From positions 179,225 through 243,224 of the forward strand of contig NZ_LRRH01000005.1 in assembly GCF_001646785.1 (NCBI RefSeq): DNA of 64,000 bases. Reading direction: 5' to 3'. Positions 1 to 7,975 of the stretch are shown here, one piece after another. Below the pieces are notes generated by a model. It was not told where the DNA came from. It worked only from the letters and a program-made list of their open reading frames with translations, and searched no databases. Source of the DNA: Rhodococcus phenolicus (lineage in GTDB: Bacteria; Actinomycetota; Actinomycetes; Mycobacteriales; Mycobacteriaceae). Both the position numbers and the translations under genes were made by a program. Numbering within the stretch: position 1 is the stretch's first letter; every line of letters starts with the position of its first letter.

Positions 1-1179
1 GGCTCCTACATGTATCTGCACGACCGACTCGCCGATCGATATACGGCCGAGGTGGTCCCCGGCGTGACGTCGTTCTCGGCCGCGGCGGCGGCCACAGCGG
101 AACCCCTCGTCCGGCGAACCGATGTGCTCACTGTCCTGCCCGGCACCCTGCCGGAACCGGAGCTGGCGCGGCGGCTCGCCGACACCGACGGTGCGGTGAT
201 CATGAAACTGGGACGGACCTTTCCCGCGGTCCGGAACGCTCTCGCGCAGGCCGGCCGGCTCGACGACGCCGTGTACGTCGAACGCGCATCGATGGGAGGA
301 CAACGCATCGCGCCGGTCGCCGACGTGGATCCCGATGCGGTGCCGTACTTCTCGGTGATCCTCGCGCCGGGCGACCGGGCCCCGCGCAATCGCGGCATCA
401 CCGACCGCTCCCGTCCGGCGAGCCCCGACCGCGTGGAAACCACTGCGGTACAGGAACTCCTGGTGATCGGACTCGGCCCCGCCGACGACAGGTGGCTGAC
501 TCCGGAAGCGTCCGCCGCATTGGCGTCCGTCGATCACGTCGTCGGTTACGGACCGTACGTGGACCGGGTACCGGTTCGGGCCGGACTGCAACGGCATTCG
601 AGCGGAAACACCGTCGAGGTGGACCGGGCGCGCTTCGCACTCGACCTGGCGGCGGCGGGCGAGAAGGTCGCGGTGGTCTCCGGTGGTGACGCCGGCGTCT
701 TCGGCATGGCGTCGGCCGTGTTCGAGGCCGCACAGGACGACCGCTACGACGAGATTCCGATCCGGGTACTGCCCGGGGTGTCCGCGGTGCAGGCCGTCGC
801 CGCGCGGGCGGGCGCTCCGATCGGCGGCGACTTCGCGGTGATGAGCCTGTCCGACCGGCTCAAGCCGTGGCCGGTCATCGAGAAGCGCCTGATCGCGGTC
901 GCGCAGGCGGACCTGGTGCTAGGCATCTACAACCCGGCGTCGCGGTCCCGCACCACGCAGGTCGCCGACGCCCGGGCCGTGCTCCTGCGGCACCGGCCCG
1001 CCGACACCGTCGTGGTCGTCGGCCGGGACGTGGGCCGTCCGGGGGAATCGCTCGACGTCACTACGCTCGAAAAGCTGGACCCGGCGACGATCGACATGAA
1101 GTGCCTGCTGATCGTCGGTGCGGCAGGTACGTCCGTGACACCCGCGGGCGCGGTGTGGACCGCCCGATCGGTGGACTGA
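1..1179 (+). CDS. cobIJ: Precorrin-2 C20 / precorrin-3B C17-methyltransferase fusion (CobIJ), 5' truncated
   Basis: The reading frame is open from the first base, so the N-terminal part lies outside the window. Residues up to about 130 of the visible part are the end of a CobI-type tetrapyrrole methylase (PGVTSFSAAAA, VIMKLGR). After a short linker a complete CobJ domain begins at ELLVIGLGPAD, with the family motifs VSGGDAGVFGMA and LPGVSAVQAVAARAGAPIGGDF. The two domains perform successive SAM-dependent methylations in the aerobic (late cobalt insertion) corrin pathway. CobI-CobJ fusions are usual in mycobacteria and rhodococci. The gene points away from the rest of the cobalamin cluster and is separated from it by a drug-efflux pair and a molybdenum hydroxylase operon. 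Its promoter and start are not visible. Confidence 0.95.
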   Translation, partial: GSYMYLHDRLADRYTAEVVPGVTSFSAAAAATAEPLVRRTDVLTVLPGTLPEPELARRLADTDGAVIMKLGRTFPAVRNALAQAGRLDDAVYVERASMGGQRIAPVADVDPDAVPYFSVILAPGDRAPRNRGITDRSRPASPDRVETTAVQELLVIGLGPADDRWLTPEASAALASVDHVVGYGPYVDRVPVRAGLQRHSSGNTVEVDRARFALDLAAAGEKVAVVSGGDAGVFGMASAVFEAAQDDRYDEIPIRVLPGVSAVQAVAARAGAPIGGDFAVMSLSDRLKPWPVIEKRLIAVAQADLVLGIYNPASRSRTTQVADARAVLLRHRPADTVVVVGRDVGRPGESLDVTTLEKLDPATIDMKCLLIVGAAGTSVTPAGAVWTARSVD

Positions 1180-1194
1180 ACGCCACGCGGCCCG

Positions 1195-1743
1195 CTACAG
1201 CGCGGGGTCGTCGATGATCGCCTGCACGAGCGCGCCGTAGGTCGCGACGAGCCGGTCGCTCTCGATCACGTCGGGGGTGACCAGCTCGAAGGTTCGCAGT
1301 CCGCTGGCGAGCCCGAGCAGCATGCTGACGATGAGCCGCGCGCGCACCTGCGTCGGGGTGTCCTCGCCGATCGCGGCGGCGATGCGCGGGACGAACCGCG
1401 CCTCCATGTTCGCGCGCGCCGCGTCCCGGTCGGGTGCCTCCTGCAGCAGGAACGGCGCCATCGCCCAGAACTCGAAGTCGCCGGAATCACGACGCTCGAC
1501 GAGCGCCCGGGTCATGCGGTGGCCGACCGGCTCGGCGGGATGGTCGAGTTCGTCGACGTTCGGTGCGTCGGGGACCGCGGCCTCGAACAGCTGCGCCTTG
1601 CTGCCGGTCAGCTTCATCACCAGCGCCGGCGAGACGCCGGCCCCCTCGGCGATGTCGCGGATCGTCGTCGACGTGAATCCACGCTCGGTGAACAGTTTCC
1701 GGGCCACCTCGAGGACGGCGTCCCGGGTGGTGCGTTCGGTCAC
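1195..1743 (-). CDS. TetR-family transcriptional regulator
   Basis: This 182-residue protein has a TetR_N helix-turn-helix at residues 1-50 (ARKLFTERGFTSTTIRDIAEGAGVS). The last helix reads VSPALVMKLTGSKAQLF, which departs from the usual YYHFGSKE. The C-terminal two thirds is an all-helical ligand-binding and dimerisation domain of the length normal for the family. It starts at GTG 1743, overlapping the stop of the upstream MFS transporter gene by 4 bp (GTGA), so the two are co-transcribed. Two near-identical palindromes lie upstream of the transporter at 3206-3246. The natural inference is that this regulator represses its own operon through them and is released by a drug. The ligand is unknown. 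Confidence 0.9.
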   Translation of the reverse strand: MTERTTRDAVLEVARKLFTERGFTSTTIRDIAEGAGVSPALVMKLTGSKAQLFEAAVPDAPNVDELDHPAEPVGHRMTRALVERRDSGDFEFWAMAPFLLQEAPDRDAARANMEARFVPRIAAAIGEDTPTQVRARLIVSMLLGLASGLRTFELVTPDVIESDRLVATYGALVQAIIDDPAL

Positions 1744-3182
1744 AACCCTGCCCGGACGGACTCCGGGGTCGTCACCGGTTCGATGCGTGCGCGGGCGGGT
1801 CTGGGTAGGAACACACCGGCCAGGGTAGCCAACAGCGTCGCGGCACCGGCGACCGCGAACATCGCGACGAACGCGGCGTGTCCGGGGAAGGTGTGTCCGG
1901 CGGCCTCGACGGTGATGCCGGTCAGCAACGCCGCGACGACGGCGCTCATGCTCGACGAGCCGACGGTGCGCAGCAGCGAGTTGACGCCGTTGGCGGCGGC
2001 GGTCTCGTTCAGCGGCACCGCGTTCATGATGAGGATCGGCATGACGGCGAAGGCGAGCGCGTTGCCGATGCTCACCAGGACGCTGCCGACGACGATGAGG
2101 ACGACCGTGTCGTCGAAGGTCATGCGGAAGGCGTAGGCCAGCGTCATCAGGAGTGTCGACGCGACCAGGGTGGTGCGGGCACCGAAACGTCCGGTGATCC
2201 GCGCGGAGAGCGGCGAGATGATCATCATGGCCATGCCGCCGGGCACCATGCACAGGCCCGCGGTCGCGGCACTGAGCCCGAATCCGAACCCCGTGATCTC
2301 CGGCAGCTGCAGCTGCTGGGTGGTCGCAAGGGTGTTGGCGTACGCGGCGAACGAGACGAACAGACCTGCGAGGTTGGTCAGCAGGACGGGACGGCGCACC
2401 GAGATGCGCAGGTCCACCATCGGCGCCTTCGCACGGAGCTCGTAGGGCACCCAAGCGGCGAGGACGAGGACGGCCGCGCCCAGGCTCAGCAGGATGCGGG
2501 GGCTGGTCCAACCCCAGGCCGGTCCTTTCGAGATGCCGAGCAGCAACGCGACCAGCGCGAGGGAGAGCAGTACCGCCCCGAGGACGTCGAAGCGGCCGGG
2601 GGTCCCGGAGACACCGGCGGGAACGAGGATCAGGATGCCGGTGAGCAGCAGCGCACCCGCGGCCGCGGACACCCAGAACACCGAGCTCCAGCCGAAGTGG
2701 TCGAACAGCACACCCGCGGCGGGGAGACCGAGGGCACCGCCGATACCCATCGTCGCGCTGACCATCGCGACGCCGGACGCGACCTTCTCCCGCGGCAGCA
2801 CATCACGCAGCACCGCCATCGCGACCGGGATCAACGCGGACGAGAAGCCCTGGAAGGCACGGCCGACGAGCACGGTCACGTAGGTGCCGCCGATCGCCGC
2901 GACGAGGGAACCGAGCAGCATCATCGACAGCGACAGGATCATCATCCGGCGCTTGCCGTACATGTCGGCCATGCGCGAGACGATCGGCGTCGCGACCGCG
3001 CCGGTGAGCAGTGTGATCGTCACCAGCCAGGTCGCGTCGCCGTCGCTGACACCGAGGATGCCGGGCAGGTTGGGCAGCAACGGCACCACGAGGGTCGTCT
3101 GCAGCGCGACGACGAGCCCGGCCAGGCTCAGCAGTGCCGTGACGGCGGTATCGCTCTGCGGTTTCCGGTGATCTGGGCTCAC
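1740..3182 (-). CDS. MFS drug efflux transporter, DHA2 (14-TM) type
   Basis: This is a 480-residue polytopic inner-membrane protein with the MFS motif A loop (SRMADMYGKRRMM), a motif C-like segment (GIGGALGLPAAGVLFD) and enough hydrophobic segments for about 14 helices. Relatives export dyes, antiseptics and antibiotics using the proton gradient. I choose GTG 3182 as the start because the message carries AGGGAGG a few bases upstream. A longer reading from GTG 3221 would begin inside the operator palindrome. The gene is followed, with a 4-bp overlap, by a TetR regulator gene, a common autoregulated efflux arrangement. The substrate cannot be told from sequence. Confidence 0.9.
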   Translation of the reverse strand: MSPDHRKPQSDTAVTALLSLAGLVVALQTTLVVPLLPNLPGILGVSDGDATWLVTITLLTGAVATPIVSRMADMYGKRRMMILSLSMMLLGSLVAAIGGTYVTVLVGRAFQGFSSALIPVAMAVLRDVLPREKVASGVAMVSATMGIGGALGLPAAGVLFDHFGWSSVFWVSAAAGALLLTGILILVPAGVSGTPGRFDVLGAVLLSLALVALLLGISKGPAWGWTSPRILLSLGAAVLVLAAWVPYELRAKAPMVDLRISVRRPVLLTNLAGLFVSFAAYANTLATTQQLQLPEITGFGFGLSAATAGLCMVPGGMAMMIISPLSARITGRFGARTTLVASTLLMTLAYAFRMTFDDTVVLIVVGSVLVSIGNALAFAVMPILIMNAVPLNETAAANGVNSLLRTVGSSSMSAVVAALLTGITVEAAGHTFPGHAAFVAMFAVAGAATLLATLAGVFLPRPARARIEPVTTPESVRAGL

Positions 3183-3205
3183 TGCGCCCTCCCTGTCGAC
3201 AATAT

Positions 3206-3246
3206 GGTGAACAATGTTCACCGAAATACCAGTGAACGTCGTTCAC
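3206..3246 (-). promoter_or_regulatory. Tandem palindromic operators upstream of the MFS-TetR operon
   Basis: Two perfect inverted repeats with 3-nt centres lie just upstream of the chosen MFS start. Site 1 is at 3206-3222 (GGTGAAC-AAT-GTTCACC) and site 2 at 3232-3246 (GTGAAC-GTC-GTTCAC). Their centres are 25 bp apart. Identical half-sites, size and position fit a TetR dimer operator. That the TetR encoded at 1195-1743 binds here is inference. Confidence 0.75.
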
Positions 3247-3307
3247 CCCCGTCCGTCAAGCGTGATCCCGGCCACGCCCGCTCCACCGCCGGTAAGCGAG
3301 ACTCTCC

Positions 3308-3352
3308 AATCACGAGAATGTGATTGACATCTCATTCGGGCCGATGCTAAAC
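3308..3352 (+). promoter_or_regulatory. Candidate promoter and operator of the molybdenum hydroxylase operon
   Basis: A consensus -35 TTGACA lies at 3324-3329. A loose -10 (GCTAAA) is at 3346-3351 after 16 nt. An inverted repeat AATCAC-N6-GTGATT (3308-3313 and 3320-3325) runs into the -35 box, a position suited to repression. Which protein binds is unknown. Confidence 0.45.
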
Positions 3353-3423
3353 AGGTGCTCAGCACAGCGAGCCCGACCCGTGCAGCGACCTTCCCGTGTT
3401 TCGTGCGAAGTCCGAGGTGACGA

Positions 3424-5763
3424 GTGAGCGTGACCCCAACAGTTCCTTCCTGCTACGTCGGTGCCCGGGTTCCGCGCATCGAAGATCCGCGGTTGCTCAC
3501 CGGCGCCGGGTTGTTCGTCGACGACGTCACGCGTCCGGGCATGTTCCACGCATGCTTCGTCCGCAGCCCGATTCCCCGGGGCAGAATCGTCTCGATCGAC
3601 ACCAGCGAAGCCGAGGCGCTCGACGGCGTGCACGCGGTGTTCGTCGCGTCCGACCTCAACCCGCGCGTCCACGAACAGAAGTACGCGCTGGACGGCCCGT
3701 TCATGCCGAGTCTGAACTGGCCACCGCTGGCCGAGGACGAGGTCCGGTTCGTCGGCGACCCCGTCGCGCTCGTCATCGCCCGCGACCGCTACATCGCCGA
3801 GGACGCCGTCGAACTCGTCGCGGTCGACTACGAAGCGCTCACGCCGGTGGTCGACTACGTCACCGCAGACACGAACGACGAGCTCGTGCACGCGCAGTTC
3901 CCCGGTAACAACGCCGGTGGCATGGCGCTGCCCCCGTCCGACGAATTGCTGCGGATCTTCGACGAGGCGCCGCACGTCGTGTCCCAGACCGTCCACCAGC
4001 AGGCGTACATCGCGGTCCCGATGGAGACGCGCGGCCTGGTTGCGGAATGGACCACATCGACCGGAGAGATGACCGTGTGGGCATCGACCCAGTCGCCACA
4101 CGAAGTCCGCGGATTCTGCGCGAAGCTGCTCGGCATCGACGAACACCGGGTCCGCGTCCTCATGCGCGACACCGGCGGTGGATTCGGCCAGAAGGTCGTG
4201 CCGCAGCGCGAGGACATCTGCATCATGCTCGCGGCGACCCTGCTGCCGTTCGCGGTCAAGTGGATCGAGGACCGGCAGGAGCACATGATGTCGGCCGGGA
4301 TGGCGCGGGAGGAACACGGCGAGGCCCGCATCGCCCTGGACGCGGACGGCAGGATCCTCGCCGCCACGCTCGACCACGTGCAGAACGTGGGCGCCTACCC
4401 GGTGCCGTCGCCGGTGACCGCCGCCTCCGCCGTCGGCATGCTCTTCCCCGGCCCGTATCGCGTCCCCGCCGCCACGTTCAGCCTGAAACTGCACTACACC
4501 AACACCGTCGGCCGCGTCGCGTACCGCGGACCGTGGCAGTACGAGTCGATGGCACGGGAAGTGCTGCTGGACACCGCGGCCCGCCGCATCGGACTCGATC
4601 CGATCGAGTTGCGCCGCCGGAACATGTACAGCAACGACGAGTTCCCCGTCGCCGCGCCGACCGGTATGCCGTTCAGCGACGTCACTCCACGCGAGACGTT
4701 CGAGCAGGCCCTGTCGATGCTCGACTTCGACGCCTTCCGCCGGGAGCAGGAAATGGCGCGCGCCGAGGGCCGCTACATCGGGCTCGGCACCTGCACCTAT
4801 CTCGAACCCACCGCCGGCGCCACCCCGTTCCACAGCACCGAGGGCGCGACCATCCGCATCGAACCGTCCGGCAAGGTCAACGTGTACGTCGCGGGCGGAT
4901 CGTCGGGCAACAGCCTCGAGACGACCGTGGTCCAGTTGACCGCCGACGCGCTCGGGTGCGCCCTCTCCGACGTCAACACCATCCAGGGCGACACCGCGGT
5001 CGCGCCGTTCGGCGCCGGCACCGGCGGCAGCCGCTCGGGCGCGATGACCGCCGGTGCGGTCGGTGAGACCGCGTCGGTGCTGCGCGAACGCATCCTCGCG
5101 ATCGCCGCGCACCGGCTCGAGGCCGCCCCGGAGGACATCGAACTCGCCGAGAGCCGCGCCACCGTCCGCGGGGTACCCGGCGTCGGGCTGTCGCTGCAGG
5201 AGATCGCCGACATCGCGTACTTCCAGACCGAGACGTTGCCGCCGGGTGTGCCCGCGGGTCTGGAGGCCAGCGGTCGTTACCGCGCGGACCAGATGATGAT
5301 CTGGGCCAACGCGACCCACCTGTGCACCGTCGAGGTCGACATCGCGACCGGCGCGGTGAAATTCCTGCGCTACATCGTCAGCGAGGACTGCGGCCCGATG
5401 ATCAATCCCAACGTCGTCGAGGGACAGATCTGGGGCGGCACCGTGCAGGGCATCGGCGGCGCGCTCTACGAGCACCTGGCCTACGACGAGACCGGCAACC
5501 CGGTGACCACGACGTTCATGGACTACCTGCTGCCGACCGCCACCGAGGTCCCCGACATCGAACTCGGACACGTCGAAACACCGAGTCCCGGGCCCGGTGG
5601 GCACAAGGGTGTCGGTGAGGGCGGCGCGATCGGCTCCTCCCCTGCGGTGGTCAACGCGGTCGCGGACGCGCTCGCACCGTTCGGTGTCGAGGTGTCGAGA
5701 CTCCCGCTGACCCCGTCGACGATCGTGTCGATGATCGAGCAGGCCCGGAAGGTGACGGCATGA
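3424..5763 (+). CDS. Xanthine dehydrogenase-family molybdopterin-binding (large) subunit
   Basis: This 779-residue subunit holds the molybdenum cofactor of a three-subunit hydroxylase. The N-terminal a/b hammerhead domain (VPRIEDPRLLTGAGLFVDDV) is followed by the Mo-binding domains, with GGGFGQKV, the VAYRGPWQYES segment and GVGEGGAIGSSPAVVNA near the C-terminus. The latter contains the conserved base glutamate. The active-site loop is not the VAYRCSFR of true aerobic CO dehydrogenase, so oxidation of an N-heterocycle or aldehyde is likelier than CO. The start is GTG 3424 or GTG 3430; a GAGGTGA box precedes both. The next gene overlaps by 4 bp. The gene order large-medium-small differs from the coxMSL order of CO oxidisers. 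The substrate is unknown. Confidence 0.92.
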   Translation: MSVTPTVPSCYVGARVPRIEDPRLLTGAGLFVDDVTRPGMFHACFVRSPIPRGRIVSIDTSEAEALDGVHAVFVASDLNPRVHEQKYALDGPFMPSLNWPPLAEDEVRFVGDPVALVIARDRYIAEDAVELVAVDYEALTPVVDYVTADTNDELVHAQFPGNNAGGMALPPSDELLRIFDEAPHVVSQTVHQQAYIAVPMETRGLVAEWTTSTGEMTVWASTQSPHEVRGFCAKLLGIDEHRVRVLMRDTGGGFGQKVVPQREDICIMLAATLLPFAVKWIEDRQEHMMSAGMAREEHGEARIALDADGRILAATLDHVQNVGAYPVPSPVTAASAVGMLFPGPYRVPAATFSLKLHYTNTVGRVAYRGPWQYESMAREVLLDTAARRIGLDPIELRRRNMYSNDEFPVAAPTGMPFSDVTPRETFEQALSMLDFDAFRREQEMARAEGRYIGLGTCTYLEPTAGATPFHSTEGATIRIEPSGKVNVYVAGGSSGNSLETTVVQLTADALGCALSDVNTIQGDTAVAPFGAGTGGSRSGAMTAGAVGETASVLRERILAIAAHRLEAAPEDIELAESRATVRGVPGVGLSLQEIADIAYFQTETLPPGVPAGLEASGRYRADQMMIWANATHLCTVEVDIATGAVKFLRYIVSEDCGPMINPNVVEGQIWGGTVQGIGGALYEHLAYDETGNPVTTTFMDYLLPTATEVPDIELGHVETPSPGPGGHKGVGEGGAIGSSPAVVNAVADALAPFGVEVSRLPLTPSTIVSMIEQARKVTA

Positions 5764-6635
5764 AACCGGCAGCGTTCGACTACCACGCTCCCGCCACCGC
5801 AGAAGAGGCGATCGCCCTGATCACCGAACTCGGCGACGACGCGAAGTTCATCGCCGGCGGACAGTCGCTGATGCCGATGCTCAACCTGCGCCTCGCCGTG
5901 TTCGAGCACCTCGTCGACCTGCGTCGCGTGGAGACGTTGCGGGGCATCGACGTTCGGGACGACTCGGTGTGGATCGGCGCCGGCACGACCCACAGCACGG
6001 TCGGCCGGTCCGAACAGGTCCGCGACGCGGTGCCGCTGCTCTCCCGCGCGACCCCGCTGATCGGGCATTTCCAGATCCGCAATCGCGGCACGATCGGAGG
6101 GTCGATCGCCCACGCCGACGGCGCCGGCGAATATCCGGCCGTCGCACTGACACTCGACGCCGAGATCGAGACACTGTCGCCGCGGGGCGTCCGCACGATC
6201 CCCGCGTCGCAGTTCTTCACCGGCATGTGGAGCACCGATCTCGCCGAGGACGAGCTGATCACCGGCATCGTCTTCCCCGTCGCACCGCCCCGCAGCGGTT
6301 TCGCGATCGAGGAATTCACCCGGCGCAGCGGCGATTTCGCGGTCGCCGGCGCGCTCGTCGCACTCACCCTCGCCGACGATTCGACGATCGAACGATGCGC
6401 GATCACCACCTTCGGGTTGGGGCCGACCGCGACCCGAGCGACCGCCGTCGAGGAGACCCTCACCGGCCGTGGTGCCGCGGAGCACGATCCGGAGACGGTC
6501 GGACGCGATGTCCTCGACACCGTCGAGTCGATCTCCGAGGACCTGCACGGTCCGGTCGAGTACCGCAAGCGCGTGGGAACAGCAATGGTGGCGCGCGCCT
6601 TCAAGCGCGCCGTAGAGGAGGCAACGCATGGCTGA
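5760..6635 (+). CDS. FAD-binding (medium) subunit of the molybdenum hydroxylase
   Basis: This 291-residue CoxM-like protein belongs to the PCMH-type FAD domain family. FIAGGQSLMPMLNLRLA near residue 30 and RNRGTIGGSIAHADGAGEYPAVAL near residue 100 are the two FAD pyrophosphate-binding signatures. A C-terminal CO dehydrogenase flavoprotein domain follows (FTRRSGDFAVAGALVAL). It passes electrons from the 2Fe-2S subunit to the external acceptor. It starts at an ATGA overlap with the large subunit gene and overlaps the small subunit gene by 8 bp, so the three are translated as a coupled operon. Confidence 0.93.
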   Translation: MKPAAFDYHAPATAEEAIALITELGDDAKFIAGGQSLMPMLNLRLAVFEHLVDLRRVETLRGIDVRDDSVWIGAGTTHSTVGRSEQVRDAVPLLSRATPLIGHFQIRNRGTIGGSIAHADGAGEYPAVALTLDAEIETLSPRGVRTIPASQFFTGMWSTDLAEDELITGIVFPVAPPRSGFAIEEFTRRSGDFAVAGALVALTLADDSTIERCAITTFGLGPTATRATAVEETLTGRGAAEHDPETVGRDVLDTVESISEDLHGPVEYRKRVGTAMVARAFKRAVEEATHG

Positions 6636-7113
6636 CGTCGACATCGAGGTGCGGATCAACGGCACGAGCTATCGCCGCACCGTGCCTCCCCGGCTGACCC
6701 TCGCCGACTTCCTGCGCATCGACTGCGGCCTGACCGGAACACACCTGGGCTGCGAACACGGAGTGTGCGGCGCGTGCACGGTGCTGCTCGACGGCGAGGC
6801 GGTTCGCGCGTGCCTGGTGTTCGCGGTGCAGACCGACGGTTCCGAGATCACCACCGTCGAGGGTATCGCCGAACCCGACGGCACGCTGTCACCGGTCCAG
6901 GCCGCGTTCCGCGATCACCACGGCCTCCAATGCGGTTTCTGCACACCGGGGTTCGTCGTCACGGCGAGCGCGTTCCTGCGCGACAACCCGTCCCCGACGG
7001 ACGGCGAGATCCGGGAGGCGCTGTCCGGAAACATCTGCCGCTGCACCGGCTACCAGGGAATCATTTCGGCCGTCAAGGCGGCCGCGGGAAGCGACACCGG
7101 CGGGAAGGGCTGA
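6628..7113 (+). CDS. 2Fe-2S (small) subunit of the molybdenum hydroxylase
   Basis: This 161-residue CoxS-like protein has an N-terminal plant-type ferredoxin fold with the cluster loop GCEHGVCGACTVLLDG. Its C-terminal all-helical domain carries the second cluster (LQCGFCTPGFVV and NICRCTGYQGI). All eight expected cysteines are present. It carries electrons from the Mo site to the FAD subunit. The length is normal for the family. The operon ends here. I see no XdhC- or CoxD-type maturation genes nearby, so cofactor insertion must be provided elsewhere. Confidence 0.95.
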   Translation: MADVDIEVRINGTSYRRTVPPRLTLADFLRIDCGLTGTHLGCEHGVCGACTVLLDGEAVRACLVFAVQTDGSEITTVEGIAEPDGTLSPVQAAFRDHHGLQCGFCTPGFVVTASAFLRDNPSPTDGEIREALSGNICRCTGYQGIISAVKAAAGSDTGGKG

Positions 7114-7156
7114 GGTCGCGGTCGCGTTCATCACCGGCGCCGAGCCCGCCCGTCGC

Positions 7157-7209
7157 CGAGCGAAGGATACACTCACTCGATTGAAGGAGACGAGGGATAC
7201 ATTCGCTCG
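7157..7209. repeat. Two copies of a 19-bp imperfect palindromic repeat between convergent genes
   Basis: Bases 7161-7179 and 7191-7209 match at 16 of 19 positions (CGA[A/G]GGATACA[C/T]TC[A/G]CTCG) and start exactly 30 bp apart. Each copy is also an imperfect dyad with CGAG..TC.CTCG ends. The outermost arms (7156-7164 and 7202-7210) are perfect 9-nt inverted repeats. The location, between the ends of the hydroxylase operon and cobM, is unusual for an operator. No T-run follows, so a simple terminator is less likely. Confidence 0.5.
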
Positions 7210-7219
7210 GACGGCGGGG

Positions 7220-7975
7220 TCACCTGGCCCGGTCGCGTGCCGGGTCGTACAGGTGTGAGCACGCGACCTGCGACTGCTCGCGGATCCCGAGTGCGCGTCC
7301 GACCAGGACGACGGCGGTGTGCTTCAGCCCGGCCTCCTCGACCTTGTCCGCGATGTCGGCGAGGGTGCCGCGCAGCACGAGCTGGTTCGGCCGCGACGCG
7401 AACGCCACGACCGCGGCGGGACAGTCGACGCCGTATTCGGCGCTCAATTCGTCCGCCAGCACCCGGATCCGGGTGATCGCCAGGTGCAGCACGAGGCTCG
7501 CACGAAGCCCCGCGACCTTCGCGAGCGCTTCGGTCGCGGGCATCGCGGTGGATCGGGCCTGCGTGCGGGTGAGCACGACCGTCTGCGCGAGTTCGGGAAC
7601 CGTCAGTTCCGCGCCGAGGGTCGCGGCGGCCGCGGCGTACGCGGGCACACCCGGTGTCACGTCCCACGGCACACCCGCGGCGTCGAGGCGGCGGGTCTGC
7701 TCGGTGAGCGCCGAGTACAGCGACGGGTCACCGGAGCACAGCCGCACCGTGTCGAGTCCGCGCCGGTGCGCGTCGACGAGATGGGCGGTGATCTCGTCGA
7801 GATCGAGGTGCTGTGTGTCGATCAGTTCGACGCCGGCGGCGCAGTGGGACAGCACCTCCTGGTCCAGGTAGGTCCCCGCGTACAGCACGACGCGCGCCTC
7901 GCGCAGCATCGTCACCGCCCGCAGCGTCAGCAGATCCGCCGCACCCGGTCCGGATCCCACGAAATGCACTGTCAT
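7220..7975 (-). CDS. cobM: Precorrin-4 C11-methyltransferase
   Basis: This 251-residue SAM-dependent tetrapyrrole methylase has the CobM signatures MTVHFVGSGPGAADLLTLR at the N-terminus, VVLYAGTYLD, RLCSGDPSLYSA and VTPGVPAYAAAAATLGAELT. It methylates C11 of precorrin-4 in the aerobic cobalamin route. The length is typical. Its ATG (7973-7975) overlaps the TGA of cobL (ATGA), so cobL and cobM are translated together. Confidence 0.96.
   Translation of the reverse strand: MTVHFVGSGPGAADLLTLRAVTMLREARVVLYAGTYLDQEVLSHCAAGVELIDTQHLDLDEITAHLVDAHRRGLDTVRLCSGDPSLYSALTEQTRRLDAAGVPWDVTPGVPAYAAAAATLGAELTVPELAQTVVLTRTQARSTAMPATEALAKVAGLRASLVLHLAITRIRVLADELSAEYGVDCPAAVVAFASRPNQLVLRGTLADIADKVEEAGLKHTAVVLVGRALGIREQSQVACSHLYDPARDRAR

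Noticed and set aside
3183..3221. N-terminal extension of the MFS protein from GTG 3221
   Set aside because: The start codon would fall inside the operator palindrome and has no ribosome site, whereas GTG 3182 has AGGGAGG.
1878..3323. 481-residue plus-strand frame over the MFS gene
   Set aside because: Its composition (runs of D, R, G, Q, H) is typical of third-frame shadows. The opposite strand encodes a clear 14-helix transporter with a good ribosome site.
3310..5604. 764-residue open frame antisense to the molybdenum hydroxylase large subunit
   Set aside because: It is an antisense shadow caused by high GC. The sense gene has full family motifs and operon coupling, and the antisense product is Asp/Gly/His/Arg-rich without any domain.
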